DNA of 64,000 bases from Pseudomonas fluorescens (GTDB lineage Bacteria; Pseudomonadota; Gammaproteobacteria; Pseudomonadales; Pseudomonadaceae), in the NCBI RefSeq assembly GCF_019212185.1, contig NZ_CP078138.1, positions 1,222,501 through 1,286,500 of the forward strand. The letters run 5' to 3'. The position numbers and the translations under genes are program-made. The notes under the pieces were generated by a model. The model was not told where the DNA came from. It worked only from the letters and a program-made list of their open reading frames with translations, and ran no database searches. The first letter of the stretch is position 1. Each line of letters starts with the position of its first letter. Below, one piece after another: positions 1-8,586 of this stretch.

Positions 1-1
1 A

Positions 2-820
2 GCGGCCGACCTGCTGGGGCAAACCCGGGCGGTGGTCAGCTTCAACCTCAAGCGCCTGGAGGCCGAGCTGGGCGTCACCCTGTTGACCCGCAGCACCCGC
101 CAACTGGCCCTGACCGATGCCGGCGAGCGGTTTTACCAGCGCTGCGTGCGCACCCTCGACGAAGCGCGCCTGGCTATCGAGGATGCTCGCTCGGAGCACA
201 GCCAGCTCAAGGGCACGCTACGCATCACCACCACCCTGGAATTTGCCCTGGCCCAGGTGGTGGCGGCCTTGCAGGTGTTCCGCGAGCAACACCCGCAATT
301 GAACATCCATCTGTCGACTTCATCGACCCACGCGGACCTGATCTCCGAGCGCTTCGACGTCGCCCTGCGGCTGGGGCGCATGTACGACTCCAACCTGCGC
401 GCCGTGCAGTTGTCGACGTTCGACATTCATGCGGTCGCGGCACCGGCGCTGCTGGCGCAACACCCGCCGGTGCAGACCCTGGAGCAGTTGCAGGCACTGC
501 CGGCGCTGGGCCACGGGCGGGTGCCGGAGTTGACGGTGGAGGACCCGGAAGGCACGGAACACGTCTATCAGCCACAACCCGGCAAGACCACAATCATCGC
601 CGACAACTCGGCCACGCTGCGGGCCTTCGCGTTGTCTGGTCAGGGCGTGGCGATCCTCCCGGAATGGCTGGTGGCCGATGACCTGAAGAGCGGCACCTTG
701 CAACGCCTGCTGCCCGGTTACCGCTTCGCCCGGCAAGGTGTCTATGCCTTGTACCCGGACACCCGCCACCTACCGTTGAAGGTACGGGCGTTTATTGATT
801 TCATGAAAGAGTGGAATTGA
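2..820 (+). CDS. LysR-family transcriptional regulator (5' end cut by window edge)
   Basis: The reading frame is open from base 2, so the true start lies outside the window. The first visible residues are the recognition part of a LysR winged helix-turn-helix: a helix ending in RLEAELGV is followed by TLLTRSTRQLALTDAG, the usual wing of this family. The remaining 200 residues match a LysR effector-binding domain (two alpha/beta lobes), so only about 20 N-terminal residues are missing. It ends 3 bases before the convergent SDR gene. LysR proteins usually control a neighbouring divergent gene, which here would lie outside the window. The effector cannot be told from sequence. Seen: fold signature and open 5' end. 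Inferred: regulator role. Confidence 0.88.
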   Translation, partial: AADLLGQTRAVVSFNLKRLEAELGVTLLTRSTRQLALTDAGERFYQRCVRTLDEARLAIEDARSEHSQLKGTLRITTTLEFALAQVVAALQVFREQHPQLNIHLSTSSTHADLISERFDVALRLGRMYDSNLRAVQLSTFDIHAVAAPALLAQHPPVQTLEQLQALPALGHGRVPELTVEDPEGTEHVYQPQPGKTTIIADNSATLRAFALSGQGVAILPEWLVADDLKSGTLQRLLPGYRFARQGVYALYPDTRHLPLKVRAFIDFMKEWN

Positions 821-823
821 ATT

Positions 824-1648
824 TCAGAGCGAACCGCGCAGACCAAAGCGCTTCATCAGCACCCACTCCAGCAAGCCTTTGGGCAACAGCGCGGCGAGCA
901 GGGGAAGGGCGCGGCTGCCGTTACCCAGGCGCAGCAGGCGCGGTGGCTGATCTTGCTGCGCAGCCTTGAGCAGGTCGGCGGCAAATTCGCTGGCGGGTGT
1001 GGGCTTGTCCTGGGAGGCCTTGGCCCTTGCCCTAATGCCTTCGCGTAGCGGCCACCACGGCGATTGCTCGCTGATCAACTGCTCGGCCTCGGCGCCGGCG
1101 TTCTTTGCAAAGCTTGAGGCAATCGCACCGGGCTGCACTTCCATCACGCGGATGCCGAATGGCGCCAGCTCCATGCGCAGTGCATCACTCAGTGCATGGA
1201 CCGCTGCCTTCGAAGCGCAATAGGCGCCGGCGAATGGCGTGACCAGCACACCGGAGACGCTGCCGATATTCACCACCAGGCCCTTGCTGCGACGTAACAC
1301 GGGGAATAGCGCGCGGGTCACGCCAACGATGGAAAACACGTTGGTCTCGAATTGACGCTGCATCGCCGCCACGCCGCCATCGAGCAGTGGCCCCATGGCG
1401 CCGTAACCGGCATTGTTGATTAACAGGTCGAGGCCGCCGTGCTGCTGGTTGAGGCGTTCACTCAACTGCTCGAGTGCCGGTCCGTCGTTGACGTCCAGTT
1501 GCACTGCGGTGAAGCCGGCGGCCGCCAGGAACGCCACGTCTTCAACCTTGCGCGCCGTGGCCCAGACCTCGTAGCCGGCCTGTTTGAAGGCATCGGCCAG
1601 GGCGCGGCCAATGCCGCTGGAACAACCGGTGATCAACGCAACGGGCAT
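824..1648 (-). CDS. SDR family NAD(P)-dependent oxidoreductase
   Basis: This 274-residue protein is a classical short-chain dehydrogenase/reductase. The nucleotide-binding motif TGCSSGIG spans residues 7-14, NNAG is at 78-81, the catalytic Ser is near 130, and the YxxxK pair is Tyr143-Lys147 (YCASK). The long C-terminal part and the SDR core resemble the group annotated as SDR oxidoreductases acting on lipid or steroid-like substrates, but the substrate is not readable. It follows the small membrane protein gene at 1679-2152 by 30 bases on the same strand, so the two may be co-transcribed, and it converges on the LysR gene. Confidence 0.9.
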   Translation of the reverse strand: MPVALITGCSSGIGRALADAFKQAGYEVWATARKVEDVAFLAAAGFTAVQLDVNDGPALEQLSERLNQQHGGLDLLINNAGYGAMGPLLDGGVAAMQRQFETNVFSIVGVTRALFPVLRRSKGLVVNIGSVSGVLVTPFAGAYCASKAAVHALSDALRMELAPFGIRVMEVQPGAIASSFAKNAGAEAEQLISEQSPWWPLREGIRARAKASQDKPTPASEFAADLLKAAQQDQPPRLLRLGNGSRALPLLAALLPKGLLEWVLMKRFGLRGSL

Positions 1649-1678
1649 GGCGCATTCCTTGTGCAGGGAAGAGGAAAG

Positions 1679-2152
1679 TCAGTCGGAGAAACTACCCTGC
1701 AATCGCTCGGCGCGAAACTCCAGGGTTTGCGGGCGGTAGCCGGGGCGCAGGGGTGGCATGGGCAGGCAATCCTGCCAGTTGGCGCCGGCCTGCAGTTCGC
1801 CAGGGCCACGGTAGCGTGGCGCGGCGTATTGATTGTCGGCCAGGTTGACCGTATCGCCCGGGGCATAGGCGGCGATGCGCCAACGCAGCTCGGTCAGCGG
1901 AACGTCGTTGCCGTTGTTCATGTTCAGCAACAGCGGCCGGTCAGCCGGGCACTGCTCGGGGGCATAACTGATCCGCAACTCAAGGCGCGCCAGTTGCTTG
2001 ACCTCGCGGTTATCCAGCCACACCACCCATGCGGCTACCAGCCCCAGGCCCAGCGCGGCGGCCAGGGACACAGGCAAGGCTTTACTCGGATAGCGCAGTA
2101 ACAGAACCAGCCAGGTAATGATCAGCAAAACGCCAATGAACATGACGTACAA
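1679..2152 (-). CDS. Small membrane protein of unknown function
   Basis: A 157-residue protein with two N-terminal hydrophobic segments (about residues 3-19 and 26-45), then a soluble domain of about 110 residues, probably outside the membrane, with two Cys residues (near 73 and 129). I do not recognise a domain with a known function; similar Pseudomonas proteins are often loosely labelled multidrug transporter, but two membrane segments are too few to support that name. It is upstream of, and in line with, the SDR gene. The codon bias is like its neighbours, which supports it being a real gene. Confidence 0.7.
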   Translation of the reverse strand: MYVMFIGVLLIITWLVLLLRYPSKALPVSLAAALGLGLVAAWVVWLDNREVKQLARLELRISYAPEQCPADRPLLLNMNNGNDVPLTELRWRIAAYAPGDTVNLADNQYAAPRYRGPGELQAGANWQDCLPMPPLRPGYRPQTLEFRAERLQGSFSD

Positions 2153-2243
2153 CCTCGGGAACAGAGATCAGCATCCTACCGAAGCATAGGGAGGTTGGCG
2201 AATGGGGGAGGTCTTGTTGTCGTCCTCAGGAGCCCCCGTGGGA

Positions 2244-2299
2244 AAGCCCCTGTCCAACCCACTGCGGATAGGGGACGCAGTCGGCTGGACAGGGGGCTT
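2244..2299. repeat. Long imperfect inverted repeat downstream of algA
   Basis: AAGCCCCTGTCCA at 2244-2256 pairs with TGGACAGGGGGCTT at 2286-2299, and an inner pair (ACTGCG / CGCAGT) extends the stem. It lies just after the algA stop in the sense of alginate transcription. There is no T-run after the stem on either strand, so it may act as an mRNA 3' end stabiliser or a factor-dependent stop rather than a classical intrinsic terminator. Confidence 0.55.
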
Positions 2300-2314
2300 G
2301 TTCTTGCCGGGCAG

Positions 2315-3766
2315 TTACTGCGCGATGGTTTTTACCGACACCCCACGCTCCAGCGGTGTCGAGCGCCCATAGATATCCTCAAACCGCTCAATATCATCCT
2401 CGCCCAGGTAACTCCCCGACTGCACCTCAATGATCTCCAGGGGAATCTTCCCTGGATTGCGCAAGCGATGCACCGAGGCAATCGGAATGTAGGTCGACTG
2501 GTTCTCGGTCAGCAGGAACACGTTCTCATCACAAGTCACCTCCGCCGTGCCGCTGACCACGATCCAGTGCTCGGCACGGTGGTGGTGCATTTGCAGCGAC
2601 AGGCAAGCCCCCGGTTTGACCGAGATGTGCTTGACCTGGAAACGTCCGCCCATGTCCACCGAATCGTAGGAGCCCCACGGACGATAAACCTCGCAGTGAT
2701 TCTGAGTCTCGCTGCGGCCCTGTTCGTTGAGGGTGTTGACCATCTGTTTGACGCCCTGGACCTTGTCCTTGTGGGCAATCATCATCGCGTCTTTGGTTTC
2801 GACCACGACTATGTTCTCCAGGCCGATCACCGACACCAGTTTGCCGTTGCCGTGGATCATGCAGTTGCGGCTGTCCTGGATCACCACGTCACCTTTACTG
2901 ACGTTGCCGTTGACGTCTTTTTCATGCACGTCCCACAGCGACGACCAACAACCGACATCGCTCCAGCCGGCGGTCAGCGGCACCACGCAGGCGCGCTGGG
3001 TTTTTTCCATCACGGCGTAATCGATGGAGTTGTCCGGGCAGCAGGCGAAGGTAGCTTCGTCGAAGGTGATGGTGTCGGCGTCCTGGGCGCTGCGTTCGAG
3101 GGTCAGCAGGCAGGTGTCGTAGATGTCCGGATCGTGTTTTTTCAGCTCCTCGAGGAAGCGACTGGCGCGGAACAGGAACATGCCACTGTTCCAGAAATAG
3201 CCGCCCGTGCGGACGAACTCGGTGGCGCGCTTGACGTCGGGTTTTTCGACGAATTGCGCGACCCGGCTGATACCTTCCGGCAGCAGCGCATCGTTGGTCG
3301 ACTTGATGTAGCCGTAGCCGGTTTCCGGCTTGGTCGCCGGCACCCCGAACAGCACCATCTCGCCGCGCTCGGCGGCGACTGTGGCCAGGGCCAGGGCGCG
3401 TTGCAGGGCCTTCTGGTCTTCCAGCACGTGGTCGGCCGGCAGCACCAGCATCAGCTCGTCGCGACCTTCATTGACCAGCATCATCGCGGTCAGGGCCACG
3501 GCCGGTGCGGTGTTGCGGCCGAACGGCTCCATCAGGATGCGCTGGGTTTCCAGCTTGCGGCTGCTCAGTTGCTCGTTGACGATGAAGCGGTGGTCCTGGT
3601 TGCAGACCACGATCGGGTTGTCCATGCCGTCGAACACCAGGCGTTCGAGGGTTTGCTGGAACAGCGTGTGCTCGCCGGTCAGGGCCAGGAACTGCTTGGG
3701 GAACTGTTTGCGGGAAAGCGGCCAAAGACGTGAACCGCTACCGCCGGAGAGGATGACTGGGATCAT
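2315..3766 (-). CDS. algA: Mannose-1-phosphate guanylyltransferase / mannose-6-phosphate isomerase AlgA
   Basis: AlgA is a bifunctional cytoplasmic enzyme: it isomerises fructose-6-phosphate to mannose-6-phosphate and later makes GDP-mannose from mannose-1-phosphate, the first and third steps of alginate precursor synthesis. The 483 residues show the pyrophosphorylase motif GGSGSRLWPLSR at 8-19 and FVEKP at 172-176, and a C-terminal type II isomerase cupin with QMHHHRAEHW at about 392-401. Length is that of the Pseudomonas family. A good ribosome site (AAGGAG) precedes the ATG. It is the last gene of the alginate operon, separated from algF by 168 bases that hold a REP pair. Confidence 0.98.
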   Translation of the reverse strand: MIPVILSGGSGSRLWPLSRKQFPKQFLALTGEHTLFQQTLERLVFDGMDNPIVVCNQDHRFIVNEQLSSRKLETQRILMEPFGRNTAPAVALTAMMLVNEGRDELMLVLPADHVLEDQKALQRALALATVAAERGEMVLFGVPATKPETGYGYIKSTNDALLPEGISRVAQFVEKPDVKRATEFVRTGGYFWNSGMFLFRASRFLEELKKHDPDIYDTCLLTLERSAQDADTITFDEATFACCPDNSIDYAVMEKTQRACVVPLTAGWSDVGCWSSLWDVHEKDVNGNVSKGDVVIQDSRNCMIHGNGKLVSVIGLENIVVVETKDAMMIAHKDKVQGVKQMVNTLNEQGRSETQNHCEVYRPWGSYDSVDMGGRFQVKHISVKPGACLSLQMHHHRAEHWIVVSGTAEVTCDENVFLLTENQSTYIPIASVHRLRNPGKIPLEIIEVQSGSYLGEDDIERFEDIYGRSTPLERGVSVKTIAQ

Positions 3767-3801
3767 GGTGTAACTCCTTCAAAATTTTTAAGTCGGGGCC
3801 G

Positions 3802-3909
3802 CTTGTAGGAGCGGGCTTGTCGGGCCGCCGCATCGCAGCGAAGGCGGCATATCAGACACATCAATGCCCAATGACACACCGCAATCGCCAGCCAGCCGGC
3901 TCCTACAAG
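3802..3909. repeat. REP pair (BIME-like) between algF and algA
   Basis: CTTGTAGGAGCGGGCTTG at the left and an inverted, diverged copy ending GGCTCCTACAAG at the right flank about 70 bases of spacer. This is the Pseudomonas REP palindrome. It lies in the transcribed gap between algF and algA, where a hairpin could uncouple algA mRNA stability from the upstream genes. Confidence 0.85.
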
Positions 3910-3934
3910 GAACTGCATCAATTCGGAAAATGGC

Positions 3935-4588
3935 TTAGCGAGTAGAAACCGGACGTTTTACCCACACCGGCGACAGGCTGCTGCCGCTACCCGTGACGTA
4001 CAGCACCGCCGCTTCACCGCGCTCCAGGGCAACGGGTTTGACGTCGCCGACTTTGGTAGCACCGTCGTACAGCGCCAGGCTGACTTTCACCGGGTTGATC
4101 TCGCGTTCGCCACGGCCTTTGGCGGCGACGGTCTTGACCACTTCGGTCTTGCCGTCGGCGGTCTTCAACGTCAGCGCCTTGTCGCTGAGGTTCTGTACCC
4201 GCACCAGGGATTTCTGCTTGTTCTTGAACGGCGGTTCTTCGATCAGTTGCGGCTGGCCGCTGGCGTTGTTGACCAGGGTGTAATAGTGGTCGGCGGCGAG
4301 TTTCACCGGCAGGCTCTGGCTGCCAACCTTGGCGCTGTAGTCGCCGCCGGGCATGAAGCTGAAGTCGCTGCTGGCCAGCGGCGCAACATCGTTGAGGGCG
4401 GTGCTGCCGACGGTGGCGCTGACCTCGGCGTTGCTGGCGTTGTAGATCCGCACGAAGCTCGAGCCTTTCGGCGCGGTCGGGCCGTAGAGCGCGGCGTCAC
4501 CGGCGAAGGCCTGCAGAGACAGCGCGCTCATACCAGCGACGAGGGCGATGGTCTTGGCGAGACGACGAGGAGTGGAAGTGCAAGTCAT
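3935..4588 (-). CDS. algF: Alginate O-acetyltransferase accessory protein AlgF
   Basis: AlgF is a periplasmic adaptor needed with AlgI, AlgJ and AlgX for O-acetylation of polymannuronate. The 217-residue product has a clear signal peptide ending near AFA/GDAALYG (cleavage about residue 29), and a two-domain beta-rich mature part with no enzyme motif, as known for AlgF. Family length is 215-216. It starts with ATG behind GAGGTAA and follows algJ by 14 bases, so translation is likely linked. Confidence 0.97.
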   Translation of the reverse strand: MTCTSTPRRLAKTIALVAGMSALSLQAFAGDAALYGPTAPKGSSFVRIYNASNAEVSATVGSTALNDVAPLASSDFSFMPGGDYSAKVGSQSLPVKLAADHYYTLVNNASGQPQLIEEPPFKNKQKSLVRVQNLSDKALTLKTADGKTEVVKTVAAKGRGEREINPVKVSLALYDGATKVGDVKPVALERGEAAVLYVTGSGSSLSPVWVKRPVSTR

Positions 4589-4602
4589 GGGAGTTACCTC
4601 TT

Positions 4603-5781
4603 TCAGTTTTGCGCCCGGTCGGGCATCTCGGATTTACGGATGTTGAGTGCAACGTTCTGTTGGCGCGCACCGGCTTGCTTGAGTTCGGCGACCCATTGCG
4701 GGTCGGCGTCGCCGATTTCGTTGTTGACGGGCAGATAGCGTTCGGGGAACTCCCAGATCAGCACCTGGGGCGGGCTGTTCTTGAAGTCATCGCTTTTCAG
4801 GTAGCTGAGCATCGGCAGGATCGGCCCGTGGCCGTCCTCGGCGTAACTGAGCACATCGCTGTTCAGTGCCTGCTTGAGTGCGCCGACGAAATTCCAGTTT
4901 GGGTTGGCGCTGTAGCTGGTACCGACCAGGGCGACGGGCACCTCGCTGTTGGCGAACAGCGCGTCCTCACCTTCAGCAGGTTGCTCGGCAGCAACGGTGG
5001 TGCGCTTTTGCAGCGGTTCGGTGGCCGGCATCAGGTTTTCGAACAGCGGATCCAGCGGCAGGAACAGGCGCAGGTCGCCCTTGTGACTGACGTTCTCGCT
5101 GGCCTGGGTGACGAATTGCTGAGGTTGGCCGCTCAGCGGGGTTTTCTCGGCAATGGTCCGCGCCAGTTGCTCGGCGGCGATCTGCGCGCCTTCCGGGGTC
5201 CAGTGGGTATCGGTGCGCAGGAACACTTGCTGCCCGGCATTCTTGGCCTGTTGCAAGGGGCCCAGCAGGTCAGGCGCGGGGATCCGCTCGGCGGCCACGC
5301 GCTGGTGGAAATCCCGGTACAGGTCGGCATGGATGCTCGCCGGCTTGACCTCGGCCAGATGCTCCGGATACAGGCGCACCTTGGCCGGGACAATCGCCAT
5401 CACCAGTTCGACGCCACGGGCCTTGAGAGTCTGGCGTACGCCTTCGACCAGCGCGTAGTTGCCTTGCAGGTTCAGCTCTTCGTTGACGATCGGGTTGAAC
5501 TCTTCATCGCTGTATAGCCATTGATCGCGACCGAGCACCACACCCGGACGCCCCTCGTTGAACAGCTTGAAATCCAGCGCCGCCCACAGGTTGGTGCCCA
5601 GGCGCTTGATTGGGAATTCATCGTCGTAGTGGGTTTCCACGGCCTTGGTCCAGCGGCCGTTGAGCACGGTTGCCTCGTTGTTGGTGCTGAAGCCGAAGAA
5701 GCTGCGTACCGACCACAGGCCCAAGACCATCAGGGTCACCAGGAACAGGGCGATGTAGAACACGCGTAATGAGCGGGTCAT
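4603..5781 (-). CDS. algJ: Alginate O-acetyltransferase AlgJ
   Basis: AlgJ is a periplasmic SGNH-like acetyl carrier or transferase, anchored by one N-terminal membrane segment (about residues 8-24). Starting at the ATG at 5781 gives 392 residues, matching the 391-residue P. aeruginosa protein; an upstream extension of 39 residues in the same frame overlaps algI and lacks family support. The catalytic Asp191 and His193 lie in TDTHW and Ser289 in GTSYS. A GAGGGA ribosome site precedes the chosen start. It lies 11 bases after algI. Confidence 0.96.
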   Translation of the reverse strand: MTRSLRVFYIALFLVTLMVLGLWSVRSFFGFSTNNEATVLNGRWTKAVETHYDDEFPIKRLGTNLWAALDFKLFNEGRPGVVLGRDQWLYSDEEFNPIVNEELNLQGNYALVEGVRQTLKARGVELVMAIVPAKVRLYPEHLAEVKPASIHADLYRDFHQRVAAERIPAPDLLGPLQQAKNAGQQVFLRTDTHWTPEGAQIAAEQLARTIAEKTPLSGQPQQFVTQASENVSHKGDLRLFLPLDPLFENLMPATEPLQKRTTVAAEQPAEGEDALFANSEVPVALVGTSYSANPNWNFVGALKQALNSDVLSYAEDGHGPILPMLSYLKSDDFKNSPPQVLIWEFPERYLPVNNEIGDADPQWVAELKQAGARQQNVALNIRKSEMPDRAQN

Positions 5782-5792
5782 GGTCAGATCCC

Positions 5793-7271
5793 TCAGAACT
5801 GGAAGTAAAGGAACGGCGAGAAGCTTTGCGCCGAAAGTTTCAGGATCGAAGCGATGAACAGCAGCAGCACCAGCGCGCGCATGGCGTAGCGCGGCCAATC
5901 CACCATGGCGCCACCGGCCAGGCTCAGGGCACCGCCGTCGACCGCTTGGCTGGGTGCGGCGCTGTCCTTGGTCGGCGGACGGTTGCGGTAGAAGTCGCGC
6001 AGGCCGAAGAACGCCAGGGTTGTGTAGGCCACCACCAGGGTTGCCACTTGCAGACCGGTGAGGCTGGCGCGGTTGAGCTCCGAGAGCGACCAGTCGCTGA
6101 AGCTGAACATGGCGCCGTACATGCGGGCGGCGACGTGCAGGTTTTCCGCGCGGAAGATCACCCAGCCCATCACCACCAGCAGGAAAGTCAGTGCCCAGCG
6201 GATCGGGTTGAAACTGCGTGGCGAGGTGTTGAGGCCGATGGCTTTTTCAATCGCCAGCCACATGCCGTGCCAGGCGCCCCAGACGATGTAAGTGATGTTG
6301 GCGCCGTGCCACAGGCCACCGAGCAGCATGGTCAGGAACAGGTTGCGGTAGGTGGTCAGGGTGCCTTTGCGGTTGCCGCCCAGGGTGATGTACAGATAGT
6401 CGCGCAGCCAGGTCGACAGGCTGATGTGCCAGCGTCGCCAGAACTCGGTGATCGACTGGCTGATGTAGGGTTGCTTAAAGTTTTCCATGAAGCGGAAACC
6501 CATCATCAGGCCCAGGCCGATGGCCATGTCGCTGTAGCCGGAGAAGTCGAAGTACAGCTGCGCGGTGTAGGCCAGCGCGCCGAGCCAGGCGTCGCCGGTG
6601 GTCGGGTTCTGCAGGGCGAAGCAATGGTCGGCGACCACCGCCAGGGTGTCGGCGATGAACACCTTCTTGATGAAACCCTGCATGAACCGCGTGCAGCCTT
6701 CGGAAAACTTGTCGAGGGTATGGGTGCGGTGATTGAACTGGTCGGCCAGGTCACGAAAACGCAGCACCGGGCCGGCGATCAGGTGCGGGAAGATCGCTAC
6801 GAACGCGGCGAAGTCGATCAGGTTGCGGGTGGCTGGGGTGTCGCCGCGGTAGACGTCGATGATGTAGCTGATGGACTCGAAGATGTAGAACGAGATCCCG
6901 ATCGGCAGCAGCACGTGGGTCAGGATGAAAGGTTCCAGGCCCACTGAGGTCATCATCGCGTTGATGCTGTCGACGCCGAAATTGGCGTACTTGAAATAAC
7001 CGAGGATGCACAGGTCGACGGCGACGCCGAGCAGCAACCAGCGCTGAGCCGGTTTGGTCCTGACCCCGGCGGCACCGACTTTCAGGCCGATCCAGTAGTT
7101 CCACAGCGTGACGGCAGCGAACAACGCGAGAAAGTCCACGCGCCACCAGGCATAGAACACGTAGCTGGCAATCAGCAGCAGCAAGTTGCGATAGCGTTGC
7201 CCGCTCAGGTAGTACAGGCCGAGAAAGATCGGCAAGAACAAAAACAGGAACACGTTGGATGAAAACACCAT
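5793..7271 (-). CDS. algI: Alginate O-acetyltransferase AlgI (MBOAT)
   Basis: AlgI is a multi-pass inner-membrane acyltransferase (MBOAT family) that passes acetyl groups from the cytoplasm to the periplasmic AlgJ/AlgX. The 492-residue product shows many hydrophobic segments and the invariant MBOAT His at residue 322 in GLWHGAN. The C-terminus KLSAQSFSPFLYFQF is the family's typical ending. It is about 28 residues shorter than the P. aeruginosa protein; the missing part is a charged, Ala/Pro-rich loop before the last membrane segment, so activity should be intact. It is separated from algL by 191 bases with a REP pair. Confidence 0.97.
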   Translation of the reverse strand: MVFSSNVFLFLFLPIFLGLYYLSGQRYRNLLLLIASYVFYAWWRVDFLALFAAVTLWNYWIGLKVGAAGVRTKPAQRWLLLGVAVDLCILGYFKYANFGVDSINAMMTSVGLEPFILTHVLLPIGISFYIFESISYIIDVYRGDTPATRNLIDFAAFVAIFPHLIAGPVLRFRDLADQFNHRTHTLDKFSEGCTRFMQGFIKKVFIADTLAVVADHCFALQNPTTGDAWLGALAYTAQLYFDFSGYSDMAIGLGLMMGFRFMENFKQPYISQSITEFWRRWHISLSTWLRDYLYITLGGNRKGTLTTYRNLFLTMLLGGLWHGANITYIVWGAWHGMWLAIEKAIGLNTSPRSFNPIRWALTFLLVVMGWVIFRAENLHVAARMYGAMFSFSDWSLSELNRASLTGLQVATLVVAYTTLAFFGLRDFYRNRPPTKDSAAPSQAVDGGALSLAGGAMVDWPRYAMRALVLLLFIASILKLSAQSFSPFLYFQF

Positions 7272-7359
7272 CCCGGTTTCTCCTTGTGTACATCAACAGT
7301 CAAGGGCCAACGGCCCCCCCAACCCCCCCAGTGAAATGGAGGGGTAACGCATTCACCCT

Positions 7360-7449
7360 TGTAGGAGCGAGCCTGCTCGCGATGGCGGTGTATCAGTCGA
7401 CATCAATGGTGAATGTCAGACCCTCATCGCGAGCAGGCTCGCTCCTACA
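7360..7449. repeat. REP pair (BIME) between algL and algI
   Basis: TGTAGGAGCGAGCCTGCTCG (7360-7379) and its near-perfect inverted copy (7430-7449) flank about 50 bases. This is an intact two-element REP unit inside the alginate transcript. The bases from 7272 to 7359 hold C-runs and no gene. Confidence 0.93.
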
Positions 7450-7462
7450 GGGGGTGTGTTGT

Positions 7463-8578
7463 TCATGAGCCTTTTTCATTCCTCGGGTCATAGACCTTGG
7501 TCAGATCCCCACCCAGGCGAAAGGACTTGAACGGCTGCATGCCGTGCTTTTTCTCCAGCACATCCGCCGAGCAGCTGTAGAGCGAGCAGTAGGGTTCGAG
7601 CCAGGCGAATTTGGAGTCGACCTTGAGGTCGGTCATGTCCTGCTCCTTGCCGTTTTTCTGCTCGAACTCGTCCGGGTCCTTGACCCCGGCCAGCACCCGC
7701 TCACCCAGGCGCTTGAGCGCGCTGTTGTTTTCCTGACGCAGGTCGACACCGTTGACCTGGGCGAAGCTGGCGATCATCGCCAGGGGTGGCAGGGCGTAGT
7801 TGTGATAGGCCAGCGCCCGTTGCTCGCGCTTGAGTTCATTGGGCAGGTAGCCCTGGGCGTCGACCTGGTTGGCGCCGACCTTGAACTCCTTCACGGCCCA
7901 GTCGAACAGGTCGCGGCGGTTGGTCGCGACCGAGGTGGCCATCACCGACCAGGCAGCCCAGTACGAGTGGTTGTTGGTTTTCTCCAGCGGCAGGTCGTTC
8001 CAGTCGCTGACCACCTGATCGGCCATTTTGCTGAACCAGGCTTCGATCTGCTGCGCTTGCTGCGGGTGATTCGCCAGCGGATGGGAGTCGGAGAACTTCA
8101 GGCGGATGTAGGCCGAAGCCATGCTGCCCAGCGCCCATTTGCGCATCGACTTGCCGGTGTGGTTGAAGTCCCTGGACATCAGCGCATCGGCCTGGGCCCA
8201 GGCGGTCAGCCAGTTCAGCGTGCATTCCAGTTGCTGCGGGCGACCGTCGCGCATGAACTGCATGACCCGCTTGCTGGTGCCGCGCTCGATTTTAGTGATG
8301 TCGGCGGTGGTGTCGCGGAAGGCTTTTTCCGATTGCACATTCAGGGTCGAACGGGCCTTGTCGGAGCCTTCGTATTTGCTGCGAAATTGCAGGGCACCGG
8401 TGTACGGCGTCGGCACCGCGTCGCAGCCTTCACTGCTGTCGCCAGTCTTGAATTTTTCCACCGGGGCAAAGTAACCCTGGGGCGGATGCAGTGGTGCGGC
8501 GGCCTGGGTGGCGCCGGCGAACATCGCCAGGCTGAGCAGGGCTGGTACCCAGAGCTTTTTGCGTTGTGCAGTGTGCAT
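7463..8578 (-). CDS. algL: Periplasmic poly(beta-D-mannuronate) lyase AlgL
   Basis: AlgL cleaves mannuronate-rich alginate in the periplasm by beta-elimination and is thought to clear polymer that misses the export channel. It is a PL5 lyase. The NNHSYWAAW segment carries the catalytic Asn and His, and the [12 protein letters not shown] segment carries the catalytic Tyr region. I place the start at 8578 (371 residues) because GAGG lies 6 bases upstream; an ATG at 8590 has no ribosome site. A signal peptide ends near [10 protein letters not shown]. With this start it begins 8 bases after algX ends. Confidence 0.96.
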   Translation of the reverse strand: MHTAQRKKLWVPALLSLAMFAGATQAAAPLHPPQGYFAPVEKFKTGDSSEGCDAVPTPYTGALQFRSKYEGSDKARSTLNVQSEKAFRDTTADITKIERGTSKRVMQFMRDGRPQQLECTLNWLTAWAQADALMSRDFNHTGKSMRKWALGSMASAYIRLKFSDSHPLANHPQQAQQIEAWFSKMADQVVSDWNDLPLEKTNNHSYWAAWSVMATSVATNRRDLFDWAVKEFKVGANQVDAQGYLPNELKREQRALAYHNYALPPLAMIASFAQVNGVDLRQENNSALKRLGERVLAGVKDPDEFEQKNGKEQDMTDLKVDSKFAWLEPYCSLYSCSADVLEKKHGMQPFKSFRLGGDLTKVYDPRNEKGS

Positions 8579-8586
8579 GGCAGACC

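Noticed and set aside
2195..3733. A 512-codon open frame on the plus strand opposite algA
   Set aside because: It is a mirror of algA codons. High GC3 genomes create long antisense frames; there is no ribosome site and no domain. The same applies to the long antisense frames opposite algI (5769-6947), algX (8566-10353), valS (44675-46171), lepA (51800-53299) and purL (59845-62022, 62182-63579).
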